From NCBI GenBank assembly GCA_963930775.1, contig OZ005698.1, forward strand, positions 9,599,406-9,663,405: a stretch of 64,000 nucleotides of DNA, given 5' to 3'. The position numbers and the translations under genes were made by a program. Shown here one piece after another: positions 8,372-21,100 of this stretch (position 1 is the first letter of the stretch; each line of letters opens with the position of its first letter). The notes below the pieces were generated by a model, which worked only from the letters and a program-made list of their open reading frames with translations, was not told the origin of the DNA and did no database searches. Source of the stretch: Cliona cf. orientalis. Lineage: Eukaryota; Porifera; Demospongiae; Clionaida; Clionaidae.

Positions 8372-11300
8372 ATGGAGGAGTTTTCAGTGGCCGCTAAGGC
8401 GAATGCGCAGAGATTTCTGGCCGGATTCGCGGGTAAGCCCGTGCCGACGATCAAGGTAGACGCTCCCCCGCCCCTACCACTTCACTGGCCACGGATAGCC
8501 GAGTATGAGCTGGAAGGTACCGTGTTGGATATGGTCCGATGCTACCTCGCCGTGAAGTGAGTTCATAAACGATTTAACAGCTAATCTAGCCATCAAGCAC
8601 GCTCCGATCGCCCATAGTGGCGTTGAGACTGGCGCTCGATCGCGCGCAAAACTCCGATGTAAGATTTCCATATTTACATACATGGCTAACTAATGCAGTG
8701 AAGACCGAGTCACATGGTTAAATAATATGGGCCTGCACTTTTATTGGTTCATTGTCTTGTGTGGTTTCCAATAAAAAAATTTTTTTTCCCCCCGATCTTA
8801 GAGGTCATAAGTAGCTGAAGGGGATGATGGTGTGTTGTGATGTATTTGAGTTAGTTTGTCATTTGGGACTGCACCCACACCAAAAACTCACCCTGGAGCC
8901 AAAACATTTATTTCAACACACACCACAGTTAAGTCGGTACAGTGAAGCGTATATTATATAGAGAGAGAGATATCGATCCTTAGGTGATCACAGCATAATA
9001 ATGTACGTTTGAGGTGTAGAGATTGTTGATGGTCTTGTCTGAGAACAGCCGTCCCAGCTGCCGTGGTATTGTGCAGTGTAACAGGGCTCATCATGTGGTG
9101 TGGCTAATGGGGCGACACATTTGCACAATTTGTGCCAATGTATACATTTTTGGCAACCACAAGCACAACATGCAGTTAGTTAAATAAACATAGCTTTAAG
9201 TGACGGATGGTGTGTGGGGGGGGGGGGGAGGGGGGAGGGGTCGTGGAGGCTAACTAGGTCCAGAGAGTGGCGGCTAGCCAATGGCTGCCTCCCTGCCCAG
9301 AAGAAGGAAGGACAGAAGGAAGGAAGGAGGGAGTGGCGGTTTTAATTTTGTACAGACGTAAATACTTATATCCTTGTGGGAATTACTTATGGTAAACAGT
9401 AGCCCCCACTGCACGTATTGTGATGGTGTCTAATGAGCTGGCACAGGATTAATTATTACTCTTCAGTCCAAACTGAAACTGTGGGAGTTTGCGATTTCCT
9501 ATCTCTCCCTCTCTTCTCCCTATCCTCCCCGTCAGTTGCTACCATTATTATAGTGTTGGATATTTGTGATAATATAGCTACCTGTTCCCTTCATGAGCTG
9601 GTTCCGCCATGTGTCTTGTTGCCGTAGAAGCCATCAGTGGAACCTTATCTACGAGCGGCAGCTATTCAGCCATTTCCCTAACAAACACAATCTCTAAAAT
9701 CAGCAATCAGTTAGTCCTTTCGCTGAATTTTCCTTTCTTTATCGTGCATTTTCAAGTGATACTGCTGTAGAGTAGTTGATAGGGCTACACCTTGAGAGTT
9801 GTAGGCTGCATTCATTCACCTTTGCTGGAAGGTTTCACTCTAGCCTACAGGGAGTCCCCGAGTACTCTCTTAAACTGCAGCCACTATTTCTTGTCTTGAA
9901 TGACAGGTTTCAGTGTTGTGACATTTACCATAATATTATGATAGCGCATAGCCAGAAATATTATGGGAATCAAGTTTGGCAAATGGTCCAAAAGTGCCAT
10001 TGATAAAAATGAATTTGGTGATTTGGTAAGGGATCCCCATGTGTATATTATGTGCAAATTAGAAAAGGAATTTTTAATTAATTCACCATCGGCCATTTTT
10101 ATACCTGATTGCAGCCAGTGCCCAGGGATACTCTCCTATCACATCGCAGCCGAGACTTGGAAGAGGCTCTCTGCGCAGTCATTGGACGGTTTCACTGCTG
10201 CACCTGTGGAGACAAACTCCGCCCACTCTTCAGGAGGTGACGAAGGGGAGGCCCCTGCTAATAATGGCGATGATGCAGTCAATGGAGTAGAGGATAAAGC
10301 ACAACCCACTGGGCTGGGTATGTAGGGTTGAAATGACCTCCTTTCAAATGCCAATTTAATCTAATACTACAAAAATAATTTCAATTTTTGAAAAATACGC
10401 ACTTTTCTGGTAGAGATCAATCGCTCCATATAATATGTACGTTATGAGAATTTGTAAAATGCTAATTTCTTACGTTAGATTGGATCATATGTTGTATTCG
10501 ATTAACTACGGTAGTTAAAAATGCATTATGACTGCGCTATCCATAATGTTATGTTTGATGGAGAGTCCTCCCCCTTTATGTTGTCAGTGTACTCAGCAGA
10601 GGAGTAGGGTTAGTCCTACACCATCGAACTATCACAAACATGGGAAAGAGGGGCGGACGCTATCATCACAGCCTGGCTATTGTACATTAACACTCCCTGT
10701 CTTACTGTAACCTTGTGCAAAACATAACTACCTTTATAGGAACTATCTTAAACCCCAGAAAGCATACATTGGACAAGTGTAAACCAATGACACTGTTATG
10801 TAATTAGAACTGTGATTATGTTCTCTCCCTCCCTCTCCCTCTCCCTCTCCCTCTCTCTCTCCCCTTTAGATCTTGACAGTCGATTGGTCGGTAAAGCTGT
10901 GTTGGACGTGGTCCATGAGGTGTGCAGTGAGTGGAACTCAGAGTTTCCCTCGCTGATGGCTCCCAAGCAGAAGATTGAGCTCAGTCTGTTTGGCATTAAG
11001 AACAACCGACGAAAGATGGAGGACCGACATGCCCTGTGCGTTGATGTCAACAGCCTCTTCTCTATAAAGGTGATTTTTTTTAACCATACCACAACACGTA
11101 GTTAGAAATTAGCATTATGCCACCATCAGCCACAAGTGTTAACTTAACCATACCCCCTCCCCCTCCTCTTTCAGGATATGCCGTACCAGGCGTACTATGC
11201 TGTATACGACGGTCACAATGGTGTGGAGGCAGCTCACTATGCTGCCATTCACGTGCTACCCAACATCGTCAGACACCCAGACTTCACCAGCGACCTTTCC

Positions 11301-12239
11301 AAGGCAATCAAAGACGGCATTAAGACTACGGATGATCACTTCTGCCAGAGGGTAAGCTGATCTAACGTCAAAATGGAGAGTTTTGTAGCTCTGTACTAGT
11401 ACAAAGGGTTGCAGTTTGGTTGGAGCCATCTACCACACTTGTAGTCAAGTGGTACCCTATTAAAATTAATATCCCTGCATTAATTAAATTTAGTAACTTT
11501 CAACTGTGCGACATTCTTTCAGCCTACTTTTTAAACTGTGTGTGTCTTAGGGTGACAAGAGTGGTGCTACGGCTGTGATAGCGTTCTTTCGGGGTGAGGA
11601 GATCTTCATAGGTTGGCTTGGAGACTCACAGGCAGTGCTGGTCAGAGAAGGGAAGGCGCTGCGGCTAGTCGAACCTCACAAACCTGAGAGAGAGGTAAAA
11701 ATTTTTTTTTTTTTATTAATTATTTAATGCATTTCTGGGAATAGTTATAATGATTCTTCCACTCACAGGATGAGCAGCAGCGCATAGAGGCAGCTGGAGG
11801 TATGGTAATATTCATTGGAACGTGGCGAGTCAATGGGAACCTCTCCGTCTCTCGAGCGATTGGAGACGTCAAGGACAAGAAATACGTCATTGGTGAGGGA
11901 GATGTATCCCGGACGGTGATGACTGGCAGCGAAGAGTACCTCGTGGTGGCCTGCGATGGCGTCTGGGACGTGGTGGACGACCAGGAGCTGGTGGAGTGCA
12001 TCAGAGGTCATCTCTCAAAGGGCAACGAGAGATACACAACGGCAAAGGCATTGGTCGAGTTTGCAAGATCGGAAGGATCTGGGGACAATATTACTGCCAT
12101 AATCGTCTTTTTAAATACTGCCCCCACCACGCCTCCTTCCCAACCATCGTCGTCAACGGCAACAGAGACAGCAGCTGCTCCCAAAGAAGAGGAGGAGGGG
12201 AAGACTAATAATGAAGGGGGCAAACCCACAAAGGAATAG
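8372..12239 (+). CDS. PPM1F: PP2C-family serine/threonine phosphatase, PPM1E/PPM1F-like
   Basis: This is a metal-dependent protein phosphatase; vertebrate relatives dephosphorylate CaM kinases and PAK. Exons are 8372..8556, 10115..10317, 10870..11069, 11175..11351, 11551..11694 and 11769..12239, phase-consistent, 459 aa. The N-terminal ~130 aa (EYELEGTVLDMVRCYL, then LSYHIAAETW) weakly resembles the PPM1F N-terminal region. The catalytic domain shows RRKMEDRH, the metal-binding YDGHNG, ATAVIAFF, WLGDSQAVLV, VNGNLSVSRAIGD, ACDGVWDVV and GSGDNITAIIVF in the expected order. The C-terminus is a low-complexity Thr/Ser/Glu/Lys tail. KNNRRKMEDRHAL and WRVNGNLSVSRAIG favour the PPM1E/F branch over PPM1A/B. 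The first intron (1.56 kb) holds a decayed repeat. The third exon's acceptor uses a CT microsatellite as its pyrimidine tract. Confidence 0.92.
8557..10114 (+). other. First intron of PPM1E/F-like gene
   Basis: The donor is gtgagt and the acceptor follows tttttatacctgattgcag. The intron contains a G run near 9215-9239, a GGAA-rich stretch near 9300-9335, and at about 9940-10100 a decayed copy of the AGCCGGAAATATTGGCGGGAA-type inverted-repeat element seen elsewhere in the window. No gene was seen. Confidence 0.6.
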
Positions 12240-12646
12240 TATTGTAATAAATAATATTGTGGTGCACTAGAGCTTTTTAAAAAATTAATTTTATTTGTGC
12301 CGTGAGTCATTTATTTAGTGAGTTGTGTTGTGAATTGTGTGTACCTGTGCTGTTTGAGTATTTTCACCAAAAAAATATTTTAACACATCAAATTTCGAGA
12401 TGCGCATGCGCGGGTGTACGCGATTATTGACGACCCCGTATCAAGCGCTGCTGAGGGAGCCGTGGAGCTATGTTGCGGGTTGTCAGTTCGTGTAAATGTG
12501 TATGAAGCTTGTCTGCGTGAGACATTGTGTTTACAAAATGAGGGTAGTTGTTAATCCAGACGGTGCCCTCGACATGGAACCAGCAGGTAACGTTGCAACA
12601 GTCGAAGATCGATCCAAGAAATCGCTAAGGCACTTCTCTCTCCGTC
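12240..12646. promoter_or_regulatory. Spacer with NRF1-type palindrome upstream of the STPR/CDK2AP gene
   Basis: This is the 3' UTR end of the phosphatase gene followed by a short GC-richer region. TGCGCATGCGCG at 12401-12412 matches the NRF1-type palindrome, about 245 bp before the chosen start codon. The open frame starting at 12496/12538 ends in the wrong phase for the next exon, so I treat it as 5' UTR. Confidence 0.45.
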
Positions 12647-14041
12647 ATGGAGGTAATATAATTAGCAGATTGATTAACCTACTAATGAGAAGGGAGGGGC
12701 GTTAATTTACGTTGTAAACCATAGAAGGAGGCTCAGAAAAGGGCCAGGAACAGAGAGAGGGCTGCCCAGAGGAGAGCCATGGAGACTGAGAGTGAGAGGA
12801 GTCAGCGACTTGAAGCAAGTCGAAGGTACTCTGCTGAAAAGAGGGCGAGAGAAAGTGAGGATAAGAGAGCCGAGCGACGGATGATGGATCGAAAGAGAGC
12901 AGCTGAGAGGAGAGCCAGAGAGAGTGAGTGGGAGAGGGAGCGCAGGCTGGCTCTCGGGAGACGGAGAGCTGCAGAGAGGAGGGCTGCAGAGACAGATGAC
13001 GAGAGGGAACACAGACTAACTCAGAACAGGGAGAGGCTTGCATCAAAGAGGGCCTCTAAAGCAGAGAAGCCTCCTACCCTAGCCCTGGAAGCTGCAGCTA
13101 TGACGGCGTCTGGTCAATTGCAAGGGCCTCCTGCTGCTGCAGCGCCTTCGTTGGGTGTGGGTGTGGCGGAGGGCGCGGGGTTGGACGATTGTGGAGAAGA
13201 TCAAGAGCAGATAGTTGTTAATGGAGTGAAAGAAGATCTAAAGCGGGCGGGGCTAACAACCGCAACAACGATGACGATGTCCGATCCGTTGCTTCCGGCC
13301 AGCGTTAGTTTAAGTACACGTACACGTACACGCGACGAACGCGAAGTGGTGGACATGATGGCGAGTGTGAGCGTTGTTCAACCGCAACAGGAGCAGCAGC
13401 AACAGGCTGAACAGGCGACGGCTACCCCATCCACTAGCAGTGGCGCGGCCGCTAGCGGAGGAGGAGAGAAAAATAGCGCACAGGAGGTCCTAGAGATAAA
13501 AGAATTCAGAGCTGGTAAGTTTGTGGTGTTAAAATTCTAATTAGAGCCCAACTTGGTGTGTTGCTGGTCACGTTTGCAGTTGAGCCGAATCTGGAGAGAC
13601 ACTACAACGACTTGCTGAAGGTGATCTCGGAGATTGGCCGAGACGTCAAGCCTGCCTACACTAACAACAAAGTGTCGACCGATAGACTGAGAAAGAGTAC
13701 GGCCTGGATTGTCACTTTAATACTACTAGTACTATTTTAATACGCTCCCAGAGTTCAGTGGTAGCCCTGTTTAATAAAGCATGATTTGAGTAGGAATGGC
13801 CCGGACACTTGTAAGGTGTAAAAAAAATTATTTTGTACTTGTGTTTCTTTGTTGGTCTAAAAATCACAAATTAACGGTTTATGCAGTATCATTAACTTTT
13901 GTTTTTGCAGACATCATGATGGCGAGAGGGATAGTTCGTGAGTGTGTGCAGGATGTTGACAGGCTAGCGTCAGTGGCTGCCACTGCCTCCCAGCAGAGCA
14001 GCTCCAACCCTCCCCCTCCCCCTGCCCCATCCTCATCATAA
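12647..14041 (+). CDS. STPR-repeat protein fused to a CDK2AP (DOC-1) domain
   Basis: Exons are 12647..12652, 12725..13514, 13580..13696 and 13911..14041, phase-consistent, 347 aa. The N-terminal part has four consecutive full 23-residue repeats, such as ESEDKRAERRMMDRKRAAER and ESEWERERRLALGRRRAAER, preceded by a partial one. This is the STPR (score-and-three) pattern, a basic helical DNA-binding repeat described in silkworm FMBP-1. A disordered Gln/Ala/Ser/Thr-rich linker follows. The C-terminus, LLKVISEIGRDVKPAYTNNK, then RLRK and MMARGIVRECVQDV, matches the CDK2AP1/2 domain, a NuRD chromatin-complex subunit in animals. The first exon (ATG GAG only) is the least certain part; other upstream ATGs give the wrong phase. 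The intron joining the two halves (13515-13579, 65 bp) has gtaagt and tttgcag borders. Function is inferred: a DNA-binding chromatin subunit. Confidence 0.8.
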
Positions 14042-14141
14042 ATCATCAACGCCATATTAAGTGAGCGGCTTTTTTTAAAGCAGGACTGAGCTGGGATGAA
14101 TCATAGATGATGTTGGCAAGAACTCTTGACTGATATTGAAA

Positions 14142-17100
14142 TATGTGACCCGCTCCAGGAAAAGGGACCGTTCGCGAGAATAAATCAAATTGCAGTACGA
14201 GCCCGAGAAGGGCCGAATCAAGTATTTTTATAATTTTTTTTTTTTTACACCATATGAATCTATATTCTTTTCTCTTCATTTTGATATACTTTGCTTGTAT
14301 TCTAAGCAATTATAAGTATGTAAAAAAATAAAAATAAGATGAGCAGTTCACTTACTTGCACAAATATACGGGCAACTGTATAATAAGATCGGCGAGTGAT
14401 AAGCCGATTCCCGCCAAAGTAGTTATCGATCTTGATGCGGCTGCATACTATTAGCAGTACTGCATGCAATGGAGGACAGAATCGCTAGGGCACTCAACCG
14501 CTTAGGTGAAGATGCGGACCTTCTCTCCGCCGACACGGACGGCCTACTCGACTTGCTGGACGATTACCTCGACGATGACGACCCTCCAGGTAAAACCCCA
14601 CCCAAGTACCCACTTAAAAATACATTATTACACCACTACCACCACAAAGAATAATACATACTACATCATACACTAATATCAGGATTTAACAATAATTATA
14701 ACAATAATACATTAGTGGCTAGCGATGAGGGCATGGATGGTGTGGAGGAGGACCCCCTCGAGGAGATAGATGAGCTGGAGGAGAGTAATCCTCTGTCAGC
14801 CGAAGAGATCATCTCCGCGAGTCTTGAGAGTGGTTCCCTCACCGACATTTGCGATGTGTCAGTAACCATGAGATCCATCGATACTGACGAGGAGGAGCTG
14901 GTGAAGACGTTCGCAGATCATGGCTGCACGTGCGTGTTTGGTCCCCACAAGTCCCCTTGCTGCAAGCAGTTCTCGGAAGACCACTACCTCGCTGTCCGTG
15001 GAGCTCTCAGCGAGATGAGTAAAGATGAGCTTGATTTGATGGTGATGGGGCAGATCATGGCTCACTGTTCCCCCTCCCCTTCAGCCCCCAGTCCCAGCAC
15101 TAGTCCTGCAGAGAAGATAGAGGTGCACACACCCATGAAATTCTTCCATGCAGGCCTCCGTGTGTGTCAGCCAACCTTTCTATTCCTGCACACCATCGGA
15201 ATCAAGCGCTTCAAGCACATTAAGGCGAGCTACTTGTGCAACGGACCAGCAGCGAGAGTGCATGGCAACAAGGGGAGGAAACCTAAAAAGACACTCTCAC
15301 TGCAAGAGGTCAAGGATGTAGTTCAATACATCTTAAACTACACAGGTATCAAACTCTATAGCAATCATTAGGCAAGAGTTTACCTTACTCTCATACAGAC
15401 GCAAACGCAATGGTACTTCCCGGACGAGTTCCCGGGTATAAGAGTGCTGACGTCCAGCTTCTCCCCAGCAGCACAACCAAGCACAAGGTGTGGGAGCTCT
15501 ACCAGGAGTCTGCGACAGAGAATTCCATGAGACCTGTGGGCTATTCCACCTTCACAGGGTTGTGGAGGCAACTCTTGCCATACATCGTTGTCATGAAGCC
15601 GATGACCGACCTCTGCTGGCTCTGTCAACAAAATGGTGCTGCTCTTGCAAAGTACTCCAACCGCTCTATAGAAGAGAAATCAATGGTGTGCATACTGAAT
15701 GCTTATATGAATGCTTGTATGTGTGGCGGGTATGAGTGTGTACATATGGATGTGTGCATGTACATGTACATGTACTGTAGCAACTATTCTGTACATGTAC
15801 ATGTCGTATGTGTGCAAATGCTGTTTCCATATGCTTTTGTGCATGCAAAAGGGATGTGTGACAGAAAGAGAGAAATATAATTTACGTGAGATTGTGACAT
15901 CATTTCAGGTCATTCATCAAGCCGAGCAACACTTAGAAGAGGTCACCAAAGAGCGCTCCTTGTATAAGACGGCCATTGACACTGCCAAACAGTCCATCCG
16001 GCAGTTCTTCTCTTCTGACGGAGTCTTTAGTCCTCCCCAACCTGCGTGCAAGTCACAACCCAGCTCAAGGCTCATCACAGCTCACTACTCTTTCGACATG
16101 GCCCAGCAGGTATTCTACCCGAATGACCCCCAACAGCCAGGGCCCATGTACTTCCTTACCCCAAGAAAGTGTGCCATCTTTGGAGTATGCTGTGAGGCTA
16201 TCCCGCGTCAAATCAATTACCTTATTGATGAGTCAGTTGATACTGGCAAGGGAGCAAATACCATCATCAGCATGCTCCATCACTTCTTTGAAGTACATGG
16301 GCTTGGAGAGCAGGACGTCCACCTCCACGCTGACAACTGTGGGGGTCAAAATAAGAACAACGCCATGGTAGGATACCTGCTGTGGCGCGTGCTCACCGGA
16401 CTCCACCAAAACATCACCCTCTCCTTCATGATCACCGGCCATACCAAGTTCTCCCCTGATTGGTGCTTTGGCCTAATGAAGAAGAGGTAATACAATCACA
16501 TACTGTACTACAAGTAAGTGACATACAATGTATACCACATGCAGATATCGACGTACGAAGATTGGGGGGCTAGCTGATCTAGCCAATGTTGTCAACAGTT
16601 CGGCAACAGTCAACGTCGCCCAGGCTGTTGGCAGCATGGATGGGACAGTTATCGTCCCAACGTATGATTGGACCTCCTTCCTCGCTGACCACATTGGCAA
16701 GTGTGTGGGGATCAAGTCGCTTCATCACCTGAGATTTCCAGGGAATAACAAGGGTCACATCTTTGTTCGACACAAGTCCGATTCCCTGGAAGTTGACATG
16801 AATCTCCTTAAGGATGACTGGAGTCCAGACCCCACAGATTTGCCAGAGCGAGTCATGCCGTCAGGACTTTCTCTCACAAGACAGTGGTACCTTTTTAATA
16901 AGATACGTGAGTATTGTCCTGACGAGTGCAAAGACACCACCTGTCCGGAGCCAACTGAGCTAGACGTCACTCCTGCCGCAGCCACCGTCCTTCCAAGTCC
17001 TGCCGCTACTCCAGATCCTACCGCAGCCACTTCCACGACCACTGTAGTAGTTCCTGCCACTGCCTCTACCACTGGAGAGCTCAGTGAAACGAGAGCTAAG

Positions 17101-17222
17101 CGGCCACGGCTCTGTGGAATCTGCAGGGAGGAAGGACACAATGCACGGAAGTGTCCTAAGAAAGTGTAGTCTCTCTCCCTCACCTGCACATACTTTCTGC
17201 TATTTTGACTCTTTAACTGTAC

Positions 17223-17261
<39 letters not shown>

Positions 17262-17864
17262 ATTTTTGTTACTGTATCTCTCTCACTCTGTACGTTTCTC
17301 TGCCCCCCCCCCCCCTCCTCCCCCAACCTCTCAACTGGACAGAGTCATAATCTCTGCCATCCAGGGGGAAAAAAAAAAATTGCCTTCAGTAGGCAACACC
17401 AGTTCATGAATAACAGCTACTGGGTTCATACTGTAGTAGATTAAAGAGAGTACTTACCTTCTCCTTTTGCCTACGTGGCACAGAGAGAGCGTCTTCCTCG
17501 CCTCCTAGTATTCTTTTCGACCTCCTTTGTTCTTTCTGCGAGGCGCGCGCGACCCCTCTCTGGCTTGGCCCGGCAAATCAATTATTTACCTGACGTCATC
17601 GAACATCACGTACGTGCACGGATACCCGCATAACGTACACGGAATAAACAGGAAATAAACTAAACGCCCGTTTCTAGAAAAATTTTATCCTTGGCAACGG
17701 GCGACCCGGTCAATTTGAAACGGCCATAACACGGCCTCTGAGTAATTTTAGAACTCCGAACTTGCACCATTGTACTCTACGCTTGTAGCGCTAACGATCC
17801 ATACCAAAAACGCGATATTGACAAAAAATTGCGAACGGTCCCTTTTCCTGGAGCGGGTCACATA
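14142..17864. mobile_element. DNA transposon with perfect 34-bp terminal inverted repeats
   Basis: The left end at 14142-14175 begins TATGTGACCCGCTCCAGGAA. The right end at 17831-17864 is its exact reverse complement over 34 bp. The only direct duplication visible at the ends is TA, if the repeat is taken to begin TGTGACCC. The 3.7-kb interior holds the five-exon transposase-like gene (14469-17169), a 38-nt C run (17225-17262) and about 570 bp of non-coding right arm. A perfect repeat pair and an intact long reading frame suggest recent activity. The superfamily is uncertain. Confidence 0.8.
14469..17169 (+). CDS. Transposase-like protein with C-terminal CCHC zinc knuckle (DUF7869-like)
   Basis: Exons are 14469..14589, 14716..15345, 15399..15685, 15909..16486 and 16545..17169, phase-consistent, 746 aa. 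The N-terminus is acidic. A Cys/His-rich segment follows (CTCVFGPHKSPCCKQF), then a region with IGIKRFKHIKASYL and basic GNKGRKPKKTLSL that may bind DNA. The central part contains LHADNCGGQNKNNAMVGYL and FMITGHTKFSPDWCFGLMKK, resembling the DUF7869 domain of many repeat-borne proteins in aquatic animals; the Asp-containing motif and later acidic residues could be an RNase H-like DDE core, which is my inference. A Thr/Ala/Pro-rich linker leads to the zinc knuckle CGICREEGHNARKC (C-x2-C-x4-H-x4-C). The gene is enclosed by inverted repeats. No frameshift or stop was found. Confidence 0.8.
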
Positions 17865-18173
17865 TTGTTTATTTTTTCCACACCTCTCACCTTTTCACTT
17901 TATATTTATCTTTTCTATATTATTATTTCATTCCTGCAACTTGCACCCAACATTTTTAATCATCAATTTTCTATCCTAGTGAACTTTGAGGTGCTAGAAT
18001 AAAAGAGGTAACCTTGTACCAGTTCATGGTGATCCGGTCATTCTAACAGCTCGGGCGCCAGGCAGTGTAAATGGCCGATAACAATGCTGAATGATTAACG
18101 CTTCTGACTATTTCTGCACTATAAGTCATTTATACTCGCACTACGTGGTGCTCTTCTGCTGCCAGTCGACCGT
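17170..18173. other. Right arm of transposon and spacer before PLC
   Basis: The stretch contains a 38-nt C run (17225-17262), a second C run near 17303-17315, poly-A at about 17370, GC-richer sequence near 17530-17730 and the right inverted repeat of the transposon (17831-17864). 17865-18173 is AT-rich and should contain the PLC promoter. No gene was seen. Confidence 0.6.
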
Positions 18174-21100
18174 ATGCAGAGCGCTAGCGACCAATGGCTT
18201 GAAGGACACCGCCGTGCTGCGCCGCCCGACTCGGACCCCTCGACGAACAAACAGCTTGCTACGATACTCAGCGTACCGTTGCCGCCAACCAGCGCTCTTT
18301 TCTCGAAGTCGGGCACACGATTCGTCAGGTGCAGCGGGGACGGTAAGGACGCAGCTCTGGTGAGCGCCAGACTTGACACCTGCGGACATTTCCTACGAGT
18401 CGGCTCATCCAAGGAAGGAGAGAGCGCAGTCGACATCAGAAAGCTACGAGTGAGTCTATCTTGCATGCGTCCAAAATGAACGAGCCCCTCCCAATTTTCT
18501 GTAATTATTATTATACATGTGTACGTATGTTGTTCACAGCTTGTAATTGGTGGAAACAAGCCCAAGGACTCCAGCAAGATAAAGAAACTGCTGGCATCAG
18601 ATCAAGTACAAAAGATTTTTCTAGATACTTTCAATTTCATTGCCTAATATTATGCCACGGCTGTAGGTGTTGAAAGAGCAGTGTTTGAGTGTTTACTGGG
18701 GCGAGTGGCCTTGGAGAGACATCCATCTTGTCGCTCCCTCCATCGAAGCAGCTCAAGTCTGGAAGAGAGATCTCCAGGCAATTGTCGATAATTTGCCGCA
18801 TTCAGAGGAGAGCTCCATCGATTACTGGTTGCAGTGTGTCTATGTGGAGCTGTCCAGGCAGGGCAGTGGGTCAGTGCATGCGCTCACAGCTCTAAGCAAC
18901 TTTGGAGGTGTTCGCATGTGGAGGGCTTATGATGTGAGAAACCACCACTTGTATGAACTCTATAACGTATCAGCATTAGCACCACTTGACACCATACACA
19001 TGTTCTATCATCATCTTAATAATAATAATATTATTAAACATGCATAGGTGCTGGAGGAGCTGAAGGGGAGCAATCCTACCCTCAAGGCACGCGTTAATGA
19101 AGAGATGCATAATCTATCTTTCTCGACATTTCAAGCGCTTTATTTTGCCCACACTTCCAGTCAACGACCCGATATTCAGAAGATTTACACGTCGTACGCG
19201 GCGAGCACCGCCAGTGGCTCTCCTGCTGCACCTGGGGTGATCTGCGTGGACAAGACGAAGAAGAAGAGCGATCAACGCTCGCAGTCTTCTTCTTCCAGCA
19301 AGAGGAGGTCCAGTTTAGCTATCATGAACTTTAGAAGCAAGAGTTTATCTTCGTCTCATTCTAAGCTGAGTACTCAGCCTTCTACCGAATCTGCCAAGAA
19401 CAATAGTGCTAACAGTGTTCTCATGAGCAGGGAAGCATTTTTGAACTTTCTGCAGCAAAGCCAGGGTATGAGTGGTGTATCGATGGAGGATATTCTGAAA
19501 CTGATAAAGAGATACGATTTGGTTTGCGATACGAATCGCATAGATTCAATCTCTCTCTTGGGTTTTACACATTTCATGCTGTCCCAAGAAGCCTCACGTC
19601 CTCAACGCAAAACGGCAAAAAGTCGAACTGCTACCACTACTTCCCACTCTATGACTCAACCTCTCGCTAACTATTTCATAGCTTCATCGCACAATACTTA
19701 TCTTACCGGGCACCAGTTCAACGGGGAATCATCCGTCAACATGTACGCCCTCGTGCTGGCCTCTGGCTGCAGGTGTGTGGAGCTGGACTGCTGGGACGGG
19801 GACGACGATGATCCCATAATCTACCACGGCCATACTTTCACATCTAAGATCAAATTCAAAGACGTAGTGCAGACTATTGCTGAATATGCGTTCACTGCGT
19901 CATCATATCCACTTATTCTCTCTCTGGAGAACCACTGCAGCATACCACAGCAGGTAATACTGCATGCCCTAGCTATATAGCTAGCTATGATTTTGGTATG
20001 ATCTTTTTCCCCCGCTTAGATGAAGATGGTTGAGTACATGAAGAAGTCATTTGGTAGTATGCTTCTTTCGGACTACATCGATGGAGATCTGAACAGGCAA
20101 CAGCTGCCTTCTCCCGAGGTAGCCATGCAGCCCACATGCTTATAAGCTGTAACAAAATAATAATCATATTATAATATTTCTTCCCATGCATGTATAGGAG
20201 CTGAAGCACAAAATTCTTGTGAAGAATAGAAAGTTATCAACATCTGTTGTCAATGAATCACGTGTGAACTCAAGTAGTTCTATTAATGCTTTTGAATTCT
20301 CAAAAGTAAGTACGTTATTGTAACTGATTGTAATCAAATCATAGTTTCAAGGATTGATCTTATTTTTTTCATTTTAGGCGGACACTACACCTCAGCGGAG
20401 GAGGCGTGGCAGTCTGATGGGATTTGGCTCCGCCTTTTCCAGTCCAGTTAACTCACCCACCACAATCAAAGGCAAGCTTTTTTCCCGGCTCACCTCTGGG
20501 GGCAACCCCCTGCCCTCCTCCCCAGGACCCCCCTCCTCCAACAGCAGTGCAGCCAGCTCTCCCACATCTCTATACAGCCCCACCAGCTGTAGTCTGACAT
20601 CACTGCCTGGACTCCATCTTGCCCAAGGACAGCTGCCTGGAGGAGCCTCAAAGCGTAAGATCCCTACGGTGCTGAAGCTAGCGGCTGCCAGTCAAAAGCT
20701 GTCCCTAACCAAATCTATTTCGCCGGAACAACAGAAAGAAAGTTTGAATTCTATCAGCCAACAACATCAGGTGGCGGAGGGCACCAATTCTAACTGCCAA
20801 TCTCGAGATCAGAGCAGCTGCCCGGCTACGTCTTCTGGTAGGAATTCAAGATCACCTACCTCTCTCCTTCCTTCCTCCGCTGCCATGGACACCATCTTTG
20901 AGGAAGACGGGATGCAAGGGGGAAGCATGAGGAAGAGCTCCATTGGGAATCATTTCGATATGATGAGTCACCTGTCCCAGAGAAGTAGCACCTTTGCACC
21001 AAGAAGCAGTGGACAGAGTGAGAATAATAACAATGCTTTGACAGAGGAAGGTGATTATGGGAAGAGAATTGTCGATAACGACACCAATTTTGCAGAATCA

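Noticed and set aside
12496-12705. Frame beginning MCMKLVCVRHC / MRVVVNPDGALD as the first exon of the STPR gene
   Set aside because: Both possible donors leave phase 1, while the next exon requires phase 0, and the other acceptors lead to a stop. ATG at 12647 fits.
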